Shown here in pieces: positions 1 through 6,671 of a stretch of 7,273 nt of DNA. Location of the stretch: the NCBI GenBank assembly GCA_007126415.1, contig SLBH01000040.1, positions 1 through 7,273 on the forward strand. Reading direction: 5' to 3'. The position numbers and the translations under genes are program-made. The notes beneath the pieces were generated by a model. That model searched no databases and was not told the DNA's origin. It was given only the letters and a program-made list of their open reading frames with translations. The stretch's first letter is position 1. Each line of letters starts with the position of its first letter. This DNA comes from Spirochaetales bacterium (lineage in GTDB: Bacteria; Spirochaetota; Spirochaetia; DSM-27196; SLAA01).

Positions 1-66
1 CTGAAAGGAAGTCGTGGCATGGCGCTTGAGCGCGTTACCGCGCGGTTGGAGGCGGGTCGTGTTTAA
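1..66 (+). CDS. murF: UDP-N-acetylmuramoyl-tripeptide--D-alanyl-D-alanine ligase, C-terminal end only
   Basis: Frame 1 is open from the first base and ends at TAA (64-66). It encodes LKGSRGMALERVTARLEAGRV. The KGSR(x)MxLE pattern is the usual extreme C-terminus of MurF ligases, which add D-Ala-D-Ala to UDP-MurNAc-tripeptide in the cytoplasm. Its position directly before mraY is the normal dcw place for murF. The stop codon overlaps the proposed mraY GTG start by 8 nt, which suggests translational coupling. Only 21 codons are visible, so the ATP-binding and catalytic parts lie outside the window. The call rests on a short but characteristic tail plus synteny; a MurE or MurC tail is less likely. 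Confidence 0.8.
   Translation: MKGSRGMALERVTARLEAGRV
48..52 (+). promoter_or_regulatory. Shine-Dalgarno site that fixes the mraY start
   Basis: GGAGG at 48-52 lies six bases before the GTG at 59-61, inside the murF tail. This favours GTG 59 over the upstream in-frame GTG at 14. Starting at 59 also gives a MraY of the usual family length, with catalytic residues at nearly the same numbers as in E. coli. Confidence 0.7.
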
Positions 67-1138
67 GGAATTCGTTTATCCGTTGGTTCAGTACTTCACG
101 CCGTTCAACGTTTTTCGCTATATCACCTTTCGTGCCGCGTACGCGGCGGTGACGGCGCTGTTGGTCTGCTTTGTGTTCGGCCCTACCATCATTGAGTTGC
201 TTCGACGCAGAGAGATGGGCGAGGAGATTCGAGGTGACGGTCCTGAGACGCATCTCGCGAAATCGGGAACCCCTACGATGGGTGGGTTGATGATTATCCT
301 CGCGATCACAGTCTCGGCGCTGCTCTGGATGAATGTGCGCAACTTGTACGCTTGGGTGGGGTTGCTCACGATCCTCGCGTTCGGCGCGATCGGGTTCATC
401 GACGACATGCTCAAGCATCGGCGGCGTAACTCGGCCGGGATGCGGGGCCGGATCAAGCTGTTCGGGCAGATAGGGGTTTCGCTCGCGGTTGCCCTGACGC
501 TTTACCATGGCGGCGGCGAGCACACCACGCTTCTGTACCTACCGTTTCTCAAGCATCCGGTCATAGATCTTTCGTTGCTCTATATCCCGTTTGCGGTGCT
601 GTTGCTGGTCGCAACCACGAACGCCGTCAACCTTACCGACGGCCTCGACGGCTTGGCGGCCGGCTTGGTGATCATGGCGGGGCTGACCTTCACGGTACTC
701 GCCTACCTCACCGGTCGGGTAGACTACGCCGAGTACCTCCAGATTCCGTACTTGGTAGGAGCCGGGGAGCTCGCGGTGCTGGGGCTCGGCGTGGTGGGCG
801 CCGCGATCGGGTTTCTCTGGTATAACGCGCATCCGGCCGAGGTGATGATGGGCGACACCGGCAGCCTGGCCCTCGGCGGGGCGCTGGGTGTAATGGCGCT
901 GATGCTCAAGAAGGAAGTGCTCTTGATCGTGATCGGCGGGGTGTTCGTGATCGAGGTGTTGTCGGTGATCATTCAGGTGGTGTCGTATCGCCTGCGTGCG
1001 AAGCGCGTGTTTCTCATGGCGCCGCTACATCACCACTTCGAGCTCAAGGGCTGGCCCGAGTCGAAGGTAGTGTTGCGTTTCTGGATTCTAGGTGGGTTGT
1101 TCGCGATTTTGAGTCTTTCGACGCTGAAGCTTCGCTGA
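59..1138 (+). CDS. mraY: Phospho-N-acetylmuramoyl-pentapeptide-transferase (MraY, lipid I synthase)
   Basis: MraY is an integral membrane enzyme that transfers phospho-MurNAc-pentapeptide from UDP to undecaprenyl phosphate, giving lipid I on the inner face of the cytoplasmic membrane. From the GTG at 59 the protein has 359 residues, against 360 in E. coli. It opens with the family-typical FNVFRYITFRA (about residues 16-26). Visible motifs are KSGTPTMGG (68-76), the catalytic Asp pair in FIDDMLKHRRRN (D115, D116), NAVNLTDGLDG (188-198), MGDTGSLALGG with the third acidic residue D266, and the triple histidine in PLHHHFELKGW (H324-H326). About ten hydrophobic segments separate these loops. An in-frame GTG at 14 would add 15 Arg/Trp-rich residues inside the murF frame and lacks support. 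The start overlaps murF, and ftsW follows after 16 nt with no murD between. Confidence 0.97.
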   Translation: MFKEFVYPLVQYFTPFNVFRYITFRAAYAAVTALLVCFVFGPTIIELLRRREMGEEIRGDGPETHLAKSGTPTMGGLMIILAITVSALLWMNVRNLYAWVGLLTILAFGAIGFIDDMLKHRRRNSAGMRGRIKLFGQIGVSLAVALTLYHGGGEHTTLLYLPFLKHPVIDLSLLYIPFAVLLLVATTNAVNLTDGLDGLAAGLVIMAGLTFTVLAYLTGRVDYAEYLQIPYLVGAGELAVLGLGVVGAAIGFLWYNAHPAEVMMGDTGSLALGGALGVMALMLKKEVLLIVIGGVFVIEVLSVIIQVVSYRLRAKRVFLMAPLHHHFELKGWPESKVVLRFWILGGLFAILSLSTLKLR

Positions 1139-1151
1139 GGGAAGCCGGCGA

Positions 1152-1181
1152 AGAATGGACGGGGTCAGAATGGACGGGGTA
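1152..1181 (+). repeat. 15-bp tandem duplication at the ftsW initiation region
   Basis: The unit AGAATGGACGGGGTC (1152-1166) is followed at once by AGAATGGACGGGGTA (1167-1181), differing only in the last base. Each copy contains an in-frame ATG (1155 and 1170) and a GGACGGGG purine run. The run in copy one ends 5 nt before the ATG at 1170. The run in copy two ends 5 nt before the ATG at 1185. In protein terms the repeat reads MDGVR-MDGVM. The unit is a multiple of three, so gain or loss of a copy keeps the reading frame. Confidence 0.85.
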
Positions 1182-2324
1182 ATGATGAGTCAGGTATTCA
1201 TCGTTGAACAGGTAAGCTCGCGCAAGCGGCCGGTGGATCCGGTACTGCTCGCGGTGTTGGTGTTGCTCGTGGGCTCCGGCATCTCGATTCTGTTCTCGTC
1301 GTCCTACTTTCGTGCCGAGCGTCTGTTTGCCGACCCGTATCATTTCTTGCGCCGGCAGGCGCTCTGGATCTCGCTCGGGGTTCTGGTGGCGTTTGCGGCG
1401 TCGCGAGTCTCAACCGAGTGGCTTCGAAGGCAGACCCCAATCTTGCTCGCTATCGCGCTCGCGGCGATGTTTGTGAGCTTCATCCCCGGCGTAGGAGTGC
1501 AGTTCCTCGGCGCTCGCCGCTGGATTTTTGTGTTTGGGCTTTCGTTTCAGCCCTCCGAACTGGTGAAGCTCGCGCTGGTGATCTACCTTGCGCATATTCT
1601 CAGCCGAAAACAGGAACAGCTCGACGACCTCGTGAACGCGCTGTTGCCGCCGATCATTGTGGTCGCGCTGTTCTCGGCGCTGATCTATCATCAGAACGAT
1701 TTCTCGACCGCGGTATTCGTGATGGTGCTGTCGTTGGCGATGTTCTTCGTGGCGGGGGTCCCGCTACGGTACTTCTTTAGTCTCGCGATCATGACCTTAC
1801 CGATCTCCACAATTCTGTTGCTGAGCCGCGAACACCGGGTGAAGCGCATTCTCGCGTTCGTGGAGCCGAGTCGCGATCCGGCCGGTACCGGCTACCAGAT
1901 GCTGGCTTCTCAAAGCGCCTTGACGCGCGGCGGGTTCTGGGGTGCGGGAATCGGCGGCAGCACCCAGAAGTTCGGCGGATTGCCGGAGGCCCACTCCGAT
2001 TTTGTGTTCGCGATTCTTGCCGAGGAGTTGGGGTTTCTCGGTGTGCTCTCGGTCGTGGGCTTGTTCGGCGTGTTCGCGTATCGCGGGTATAGGGTCGCGT
2101 ACCACCTCGAGGATACCTTTCGCTCGTCCCTTGCGTTCGGGCTCACATCGGCGGTGTTGTTGCAGAGCATGCTCAATATGGCGGTTGTTTCGGGGCTGGT
2201 TCCCTCAACCGGTATTCCGCTTCCGTTTTTCTCTACCGGCGGATCCTCGGTGTTCGTGACGTTGATTATGTGCGGCCTCCTTCTGAACCTCTCGCGTGAT
2301 TTGACGGGGGAAGCCCGTGGCTGA
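1155..2324 (+). CDS. ftsW: SEDS-family septal peptidoglycan glycosyltransferase FtsW
   Basis: FtsW is a polytopic membrane enzyme of the SEDS (FtsW/RodA/SpoVE) family that polymerises lipid II into glycan strands at the septum with its partner class B penicillin-binding protein. The 389 residues carry about ten hydrophobic segments. Family motifs are GARRWI (119-124), FQPSELVKLA (131-140), YHQNDFSTA (178-186), RGGFWGAGIGGS (258-269), the polymerase loop LPEAHSDFVFAILAEELG with the expected catalytic Asp D282, and the C-terminal block SGLVPSTGIPLPFFSTGGSS (346-365). FtsW rather than RodA is inferred from its place between mraY and ftsQ. Four in-frame ATGs (1155, 1170, 1182, 1185) compete as starts. 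The one at 1185 has a G-rich run 5 nt upstream, while 1155 has only GAGGG 13 nt upstream, so the true protein may begin at MSQVFIVEQV. It overlaps ftsQ by 8 nt. Confidence 0.95.
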   Translation: MDGVRMDGVMMSQVFIVEQVSSRKRPVDPVLLAVLVLLVGSGISILFSSSYFRAERLFADPYHFLRRQALWISLGVLVAFAASRVSTEWLRRQTPILLAIALAAMFVSFIPGVGVQFLGARRWIFVFGLSFQPSELVKLALVIYLAHILSRKQEQLDDLVNALLPPIIVVALFSALIYHQNDFSTAVFVMVLSLAMFFVAGVPLRYFFSLAIMTLPISTILLLSREHRVKRILAFVEPSRDPAGTGYQMLASQSALTRGGFWGAGIGGSTQKFGGLPEAHSDFVFAILAEELGFLGVLSVVGLFGVFAYRGYRVAYHLEDTFRSSLAFGLTSAVLLQSMLNMAVVSGLVPSTGIPLPFFSTGGSSVFVTLIMCGLLLNLSRDLTGEARG

Positions 2325-3141
2325 GCTCGTAATCGGGCGGCGCCCCGCCGGGAGTAAGCGCAGGAGAACCCGCTCCGGAAACGCAGTTATGCGATTGGTG
2401 CTGTTGGCGGGCGTGGCGCTCGTCGTCATCGCCGCCGCCGAGGCTGTGTTGCAGTTCGCGCTCGCCGACCGCTTTGCGGTAACCGAGATCGCGGTGCGTA
2501 GCGACCTTGCTATCTCGCGCGACCGGCTGCTCGAGGTTGCGGGAGTTCGAGAGGGCGTGAGTTACTTCGATCTCGATCTCGAGCGGATCGAGGCGCGCGT
2601 GGCGGCGCTCCCGCAGGTGCGCTCGGTCGATGTCGCAAAGAGCTTCCCGAACCGCGTGAGTATCACGGTAGAAGCCCGCGCTCCGCTTGCGGTGACCTTC
2701 GGCGAGCTCAACGGAAGCCTTACGCCTCTGGTGATAGACGCCGACGGCGTGGTGTTCGATCGCTCGGCGGCGCTCGCCGATTGGGATCTGCCGATCATCT
2801 CGGGCCTACGTTTTGAGGGCGAACAGCTCGGCGCTCGCATGCCCGAACGGGTCCGCCCGTTTCTCGTGAGCCTCGGAGTGCTTCAGGAAGAGGCTCCTGA
2901 GTTGTTGAACGAGTTCTCGGAGTTCCGACTTTCGGGAACGGCCGGTAGCGGCGTTGAGGTGGTCGCGTATCCGGCGTCGTTCCGCACGCCGGTGCGGCTG
3001 GGTGACCAGATTACTGAGGATTTGCTAAAGTACGCCATTATGGTGTTGGACTTAATGAAGGACGACGAGAGCTTCGGCAGCAATGTCGTAGAGCTCGATT
3101 TTCGTACCGGGCAGGCCGTGTTGCGGTCGGCGCAAGAGTGA
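2317..3141 (+). CDS. ftsQ: Cell division protein FtsQ (POTRA-domain, DivIB/FtsQ family)
   Basis: FtsQ is a bitopic membrane protein that bridges early and late divisome parts, recruiting FtsB/FtsL and the FtsW-FtsI synthase. The 274-residue protein has a short basic cytoplasmic tail (RRPAGSKRRRTR, 8-19), one membrane segment (about 24-48), and a POTRA domain (about 53-121) with the typical pattern FAVTEIAVRSDLAISRDRLL, then GVSYFDLDLERIEARVAALPQVRSVDVAKSFPNRVSITVEAR in that order. A beta-rich extracytoplasmic region follows to about residue 265. Primary sequence is poorly conserved in this family, so the call rests on this architecture and the ftsW-ftsQ-ftsA order. The GTG start has a G5 run (2306-2310) six bases upstream and overlaps the ftsW stop by 8 nt, which suggests coupled translation. 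There is no murG, murC or ddl before it. Confidence 0.9.
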   Translation: MAELVIGRRPAGSKRRRTRSGNAVMRLVLLAGVALVVIAAAEAVLQFALADRFAVTEIAVRSDLAISRDRLLEVAGVREGVSYFDLDLERIEARVAALPQVRSVDVAKSFPNRVSITVEARAPLAVTFGELNGSLTPLVIDADGVVFDRSAALADWDLPIISGLRFEGEQLGARMPERVRPFLVSLGVLQEEAPELLNEFSEFRLSGTAGSGVEVVAYPASFRTPVRLGDQITEDLLKYAIMVLDLMKDDESFGSNVVELDFRTGQAVLRSAQE

Positions 3142-3148
3142 GGCGCGT

Positions 3149-4378
3149 GTGGACGATAGCATTGTCGGCTTAGACATCGGCACGACGAAAGTCACCGCGG
3201 TCATCGGTGAGTTCGACGAGAACGACGAACTCGAGATCGTTGGGGTCGGCGAGGCTCCGTCCGATGGTCTGCGCCGTGGGGTCGTCATCAACATCGAGTC
3301 TACCCTGCGATCGGTGCACGCCGCGATAGAAGCGGCTGAGCAGATGGCCGGGCGCGAGGTTCAATCGGTGATCACCGGCATCGCCGGCGGCCACATCGAA
3401 GGCTTGAACTCACGCGGAGTCGTCGCGGTCACCGGTAAAGGACGCGAAATCACGCACAGCGACCTCAATCGCGTTATCGATGCCGCTAAGGCCGTTGTTA
3501 TTCCGATGGACCGCGAGGTGCTGCACGTGATCCCGCAGGAGTTCATCGTCGACGACCAAGGCGGCATCAAGAACCCGCTCGATATGATCGGCGTGCGGCT
3601 CGAAGCCGAGGTGCATATCATAACCGGCTCGGTGACATCGGCCCAGAACCTCGTGAAATGCGTGAACCGGGCCGGATTCAAGGTCTCGAGTTTTGTGCTG
3701 GACTCACTTGCTTCGGCTCGCGCGGTGCTGTCGCGTGACGAGCAGGAGCTCGGAGTGCTTCTGATTGACCTCGGCGGCGGAACCACCGATATACTGATCT
3801 ACCGCGACGGCGCGCCGTACTTCACGAGTGTGGTCCCGATCGGTGGGCGGCAGGTCACGTCCGATATCTCGATCATGTTGAAAACGCCGACCGAGGCGGC
3901 GGAAAAACTCAAGAAGCAAGCCGGATGCTGTTACCAGCCGATGGTTGAGCCCGGCGAGCCGGTGATTATTCCGGGAGTAGGCGGGCGCCCCCCGCTCTCG
4001 ATAGACCGAACCAAGCTCAGCGCCATCATCCAGCCGCGCATGGCCGAGATCTTGAGCATGGTGCGAGAGAAGGTCGAAAAGAAGGGCTATCTGCAGCAGC
4101 TCGGCGGCGGCGTTGTGCTAACCGGCGGTGGGGCTCTGTTGCCGGGGACGGTAGAGCTTGCGCAGGAGATCTTTGGAACCGCGGCGCGTATCGGGCGGCC
4201 GGGCAACCACGGCGGTTTGACCGAGCAGTACCAAAGCGCCGAGTTCTCAACCGCGGTAGGATTAGTACTGTACGGCGCCGGTGAGTTGACGCCGGACAGC
4301 GGAGCGCGAACCACGACCCGGGACGGCGGGTCGCTACTCGGAGGATTTAAGCGCTGGATACGCAACTTTTTTGAGTAA
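3149..4378 (+). CDS. ftsA: Cell division protein FtsA (actin-like FtsZ membrane tether)
   Basis: FtsA is a peripheral membrane ATPase of the actin/Hsp70 superfamily that binds the FtsZ C-terminal peptide and anchors the Z-ring. The 409 residues show the phosphate-1 loop GLDIGTTKVTAVIGE (7-21), the FtsA-specific 1C/SHS2 insert (about 84-165, including VLHVIPQEFIVDDQ), the phosphate-2 loop LLIDLGGGTTDILIY (204-218), and the adenosine motif GGGVVLTGGGALLPG (319-333). IGGRQVTSDISIML (231-244) is also family-typical. The C-terminus LLGGFKRWIRNFFE (396-409) is an amphipathic, basic-aromatic helix, as expected for the membrane-targeting sequence, so the protein looks complete. The GTG start has GTGAGG (3138-3143) five bases upstream, itself overlapping the ftsQ stop, and lies 7 nt after ftsQ. 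Two adjacent Cys (C260, C261) occur in the region after the phosphate-2 loop. Confidence 0.97.
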   Translation: MDDSIVGLDIGTTKVTAVIGEFDENDELEIVGVGEAPSDGLRRGVVINIESTLRSVHAAIEAAEQMAGREVQSVITGIAGGHIEGLNSRGVVAVTGKGREITHSDLNRVIDAAKAVVIPMDREVLHVIPQEFIVDDQGGIKNPLDMIGVRLEAEVHIITGSVTSAQNLVKCVNRAGFKVSSFVLDSLASARAVLSRDEQELGVLLIDLGGGTTDILIYRDGAPYFTSVVPIGGRQVTSDISIMLKTPTEAAEKLKKQAGCCYQPMVEPGEPVIIPGVGGRPPLSIDRTKLSAIIQPRMAEILSMVREKVEKKGYLQQLGGGVVLTGGGALLPGTVELAQEIFGTAARIGRPGNHGGLTEQYQSAEFSTAVGLVLYGAGELTPDSGARTTTRDGGSLLGGFKRWIRNFFE

Positions 4379-4403
4379 CGGAGAAACGATACAGAAAAGA
4401 GCG

Positions 4404-4422
4404 GCGGCGCGTTAGGCGCCGC
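4404..4422 (+). promoter_or_regulatory. GC-rich hairpin in the ftsA-ftsZ spacer
   Basis: In the 105-nt gap between ftsA and ftsZ, GCGGCGC (4404-4410) pairs perfectly with GCGCCGC (4416-4422) across a five-base loop GTTAG. The stem is seven G:C-type pairs. No T-tract follows (the next bases are ACGGCGGC), so it does not look like an intrinsic terminator. It could be an mRNA-stability or processing structure that separates ftsZ output from the upstream genes. The function is inference; the pairing is seen. Confidence 0.5.
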
Positions 4423-4483
4423 ACGGCGGCTGTGGGGACAGTCGGCGGACACGCTATCGGATACTTCTTCTTGGGAGGGGAGT

Positions 4484-5668
4484 ATGAAGTTTGAGAAGTT
4501 CGACGAGAACGCCGGCCTGCAAGACTCGTGCGGGACGCCGACCGTGATCAAAGTGATCGGTGTCGGCGGTGGCGGCAGTAATGCGGTGAACCGCATGATC
4601 GAGGCAGGCGTCGAGAACGTAGAGTTCATCGCGGTGAATACCGATCTGCAGGCCTTGCAGCTCTCAAGAGCCGAGGCGCGTATTCCGCTTGGCTCCAAGC
4701 TGACCGGAGGGCTCGGCGCCGGCGGCGTGCCCGATGTCGGAGAGCAAGCGGCTCTGGAAGACAAGGAAGAGATTCAGAACATGGTTCGCGGCGCGGATAT
4801 GGTGTTCATAACCGCGGGAATGGGCGGAGGAACCGGAACCGGCGCGGCTCCGGTCATCGCACAGGCGGCGCGCGAGATGGACATTCTCACGGTCGCGGTC
4901 GTGACCAAACCGTTTGATTTCGAGGGCCGCAAGAAGTGGCGCTTGGCCGAGGACGGCATCGCGAAGCTGCGCGACGCGGTCGACACATTGATCACGATTC
5001 CGAACCAGCACCTACTCAAGATCGTCGAACGACGCACCCCGATCAAGGAAGCGTTCCAGATCGCGGACGACGTCTTGCGGCAGGGTGTGCAGGGGATCTC
5101 GGATCTCATCACCAAACCCGGTGAGATCAATATAGATTTTGCCGATGTGAAGACGATTATGAACGGCCAGGGTGATGCCCTGATGGGCATCGGCGCCGGC
5201 AACGGTGAGAACCGTGCGGTGGATGCCGCGACCAACGCGATCAACAACCCGCTGCTCGAGGACGCGCGTATCGAGGGCGCCAAGGGACTACTGGTGAACG
5301 TGTCGGGCGGGATGGATTTTGCACTTACCGAGTACGAGGAGGTCTTGAACATCATCACCGCGAACGCCGATGAGGACGCGTTGATCATCGCCGGCAGTGC
5401 GGTCGACGAGCTCATGGAGGACGAGGTCCGCGTGACCGTGATCGCTACCGGCTTCGACAATTCGCGCTGGTCGGACAAGCCGCAGCCGGTACAGCAAGAG
5501 AGGAAGCAGGAACAGTTCATCTCGTTGGATGAGTGGGTGCAGATGACCACACCGTCCATCTCGAGTAGTGAAGACATGACCCGCGAGCACTACGGCGGAT
5601 CGGACGAGCTTGGCGTTCCGGCCGTTCTCAGGTATCGCAACTATCAAACCGGCAATGGCGGCGCGTAA
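4484..5668 (+). CDS. ftsZ: Cell division protein FtsZ (tubulin-like GTPase)
   Basis: FtsZ is the cytoplasmic GTPase that polymerises into the division ring. The 394-residue protein shows IKVIGVGGGGSNAVNRM (22-38), NTDLQAL (52-58), the tubulin signature AGMGGGTGTGAAPV (111-124), the nucleotide-contacting FEGRKK (146-151), ADDVLRQGVQGISDLI (194-209) and the synergy T7 loop NIDFADV (N216, D218, D221) that completes the active site of the neighbouring subunit. The globular core ends near VTVIATGF (317-324). A linker of about 50 residues leads to DELGVPAVLRYR (374-385), matching the conserved C-terminal peptide that binds FtsA, followed by about ten extra residues. The ATG has a strong Shine-Dalgarno site, GGGAGGGG (4473-4480), the best in the window, which fits high FtsZ demand. 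The last codons overlap the xerD start by 14 nt. Confidence 0.98.
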   Translation: MKFEKFDENAGLQDSCGTPTVIKVIGVGGGGSNAVNRMIEAGVENVEFIAVNTDLQALQLSRAEARIPLGSKLTGGLGAGGVPDVGEQAALEDKEEIQNMVRGADMVFITAGMGGGTGTGAAPVIAQAAREMDILTVAVVTKPFDFEGRKKWRLAEDGIAKLRDAVDTLITIPNQHLLKIVERRTPIKEAFQIADDVLRQGVQGISDLITKPGEINIDFADVKTIMNGQGDALMGIGAGNGENRAVDAATNAINNPLLEDARIEGAKGLLVNVSGGMDFALTEYEEVLNIITANADEDALIIAGSAVDELMEDEVRVTVIATGFDNSRWSDKPQPVQQERKQEQFISLDEWVQMTTPSISSSEDMTREHYGGSDELGVPAVLRYRNYQTGNGGA

Positions 5669-6569
5669 CGGCTTGGAGTACGGAACGCTACTCGAGCGCT
5701 TCCGGGACTATCTCTTGATCGAGCTCAAACTCTCGCGGCGGACGGTCGAGACCTACATGCGTTCATGCAGCAATTTTATCGCGTATTGCGTTGAGAACGG
5801 TCTTGACCCGCAGGTGTTGACGAGCAATGACGTCATCGCTTATCTCATCGCGCGTCAAACCGCGCCTGAGAACTCGGTGGATCAGCGAACGGTTGCCAAA
5901 ATACTCTCGGCGCTGCGCTCGTTCTTCGGCTTCATGGTGATCGAGCAGGAGCGTGACTCCAACCCGGCGCTGCTGATCGAGACGCCGAAGGCCGAGCAGC
6001 GTGTCCCTGGGGTCCTGCCGGTTGAAGATGTCGAGCGCTTGCTCGACGCGATCGATACCGATTCTCCGGCCGGATTACGGGATCGCGCGCTATTCGAGGT
6101 GATCTACTCCTGCGGCTTGCGGATCTCGGAAGCGGTGGAGCTGTGCGTGGATCGACTCTATCTGCAGGAGGGGCTCATTCGGGTACTAGGTAAGGGCGAC
6201 CGCGAGCGGCTCGTACCCATAGGCGACGAGGCGATCGCTTGGCTCGAGCGCTACCTAGAGCATGGCAGGCCGCAGCTGCTCAAAGCAAAAGTCCGCACCC
6301 AGAAGCTGTTTCTCAATCATCGTGGGGAGGGGCTCTCGCGCAAAGGCATGTGGAAGCGGTTTCGTCATATCGCGGATCAACTCGGCATCGACGCCAAGGT
6401 GCATACGCTGCGGCACAGCTACGCGACGCACCTGCTCGACGGAGGTGCCGATCTGCGCGCGGTCCAAGAGCTGCTCGGGCACGCCGATATCAGCACCACG
6501 CAGATCTATACGCACGTAGGCCGTGAGGACTTGAGGCAGTATCATGCCGATCATCATCCGCGCGCGTAG
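5655..6569 (+). CDS. xerD: Tyrosine recombinase XerD-like (chromosome dimer resolution)
   Basis: Xer recombinases resolve chromosome dimers at the dif site during division, usually as a XerC-XerD pair activated by FtsK. From ATG 5655 the protein has 304 residues, typical for Xer. The N-terminal SAM-like core-binding domain spans about 9-100 (LLERFRDYLLIELKLSRRTVETY). The catalytic domain follows with the complete set: R156 in YSCGLRISE, K180 in VLGKGDRER, H250 and R253 in HTLRHSYATHLLDGGADL, H276 in ELLGHADISTTQIYTHV, and nucleophile Y285. The C-terminus LRQYHADHHPRA resembles XerD more than XerC, though this split is uncertain in other phyla. The start lies inside ftsZ (14-nt overlap) with no clear Shine-Dalgarno site, so translation may depend on ftsZ. 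A TTG at 5610 would add 15 residues deeper in ftsZ and is less likely. Confidence 0.93.
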   Translation: MAARNGLEYGTLLERFRDYLLIELKLSRRTVETYMRSCSNFIAYCVENGLDPQVLTSNDVIAYLIARQTAPENSVDQRTVAKILSALRSFFGFMVIEQERDSNPALLIETPKAEQRVPGVLPVEDVERLLDAIDTDSPAGLRDRALFEVIYSCGLRISEAVELCVDRLYLQEGLIRVLGKGDRERLVPIGDEAIAWLERYLEHGRPQLLKAKVRTQKLFLNHRGEGLSRKGMWKRFRHIADQLGIDAKVHTLRHSYATHLLDGGADLRAVQELLGHADISTTQIYTHVGREDLRQYHADHHPRA

Positions 6570-6626
6570 CGCCGACTGGTATAAGCCCGCGTGCGCAAGA
6601 TCCGCGGGCGAAATCGGCGGAATTTT
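6570..6626 (+). terminator. Possible terminator: nested inverted repeats after xerD
   Basis: Directly after the xerD TAG (6567-6569), CGCCGA (6570-6575) can pair with TCGGCG (6614-6619). Inside it GCCCGCG (6585-6591) pairs with CGCGGGC (6603-6609) across an 11-base loop. The outer stem is followed by GAATTTT (6620-6626), a weak T-run. The position and pairing fit an imperfect intrinsic terminator or attenuator ending the division operon. The short T-run and wide inner loop make it a weak one, and read-through into the TPR gene is possible. The rest of the gap (6627-6671) shows only a GGAGG (6654-6658). Confidence 0.35.
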
Positions 6627-6671
6627 CCGGCTCAAGCGAAGCAGCAGCTCGCCGGAGGCGGTGTTAGTATT

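Noticed and set aside
14..58. Extended MraY N-terminus from GTG 14
   Set aside because: The extra residues are Arg/Trp-rich, out of family, and lie in the coding sequence of the murF tail. GTG 59 has a good Shine-Dalgarno site and gives the normal MraY length.
4365..4422. Programmed -1 frameshift at the T6 run (4367-4372) in the last ftsA codons with a downstream hairpin
   Set aside because: The preceding base is C, so the heptamer is not a proper slippery site. The hairpin is about 31 nt away, too far, and the normal C-terminus is already a good membrane-targeting helix.
4435..4465. Sigma70-like promoter before ftsZ (GGGACA and GATACT)
   Set aside because: Only four of six bases match in each box, the spacer is 19 nt, and the start point would fall in the Shine-Dalgarno site.
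4087..4764. Minus-strand open frame of 225 codons spanning the ftsA-ftsZ junction
   Set aside because: It is Ser/Pro/Arg-rich with no recognisable motif and lies opposite two certain genes. GC-rich codon bias makes long antisense frames common here.
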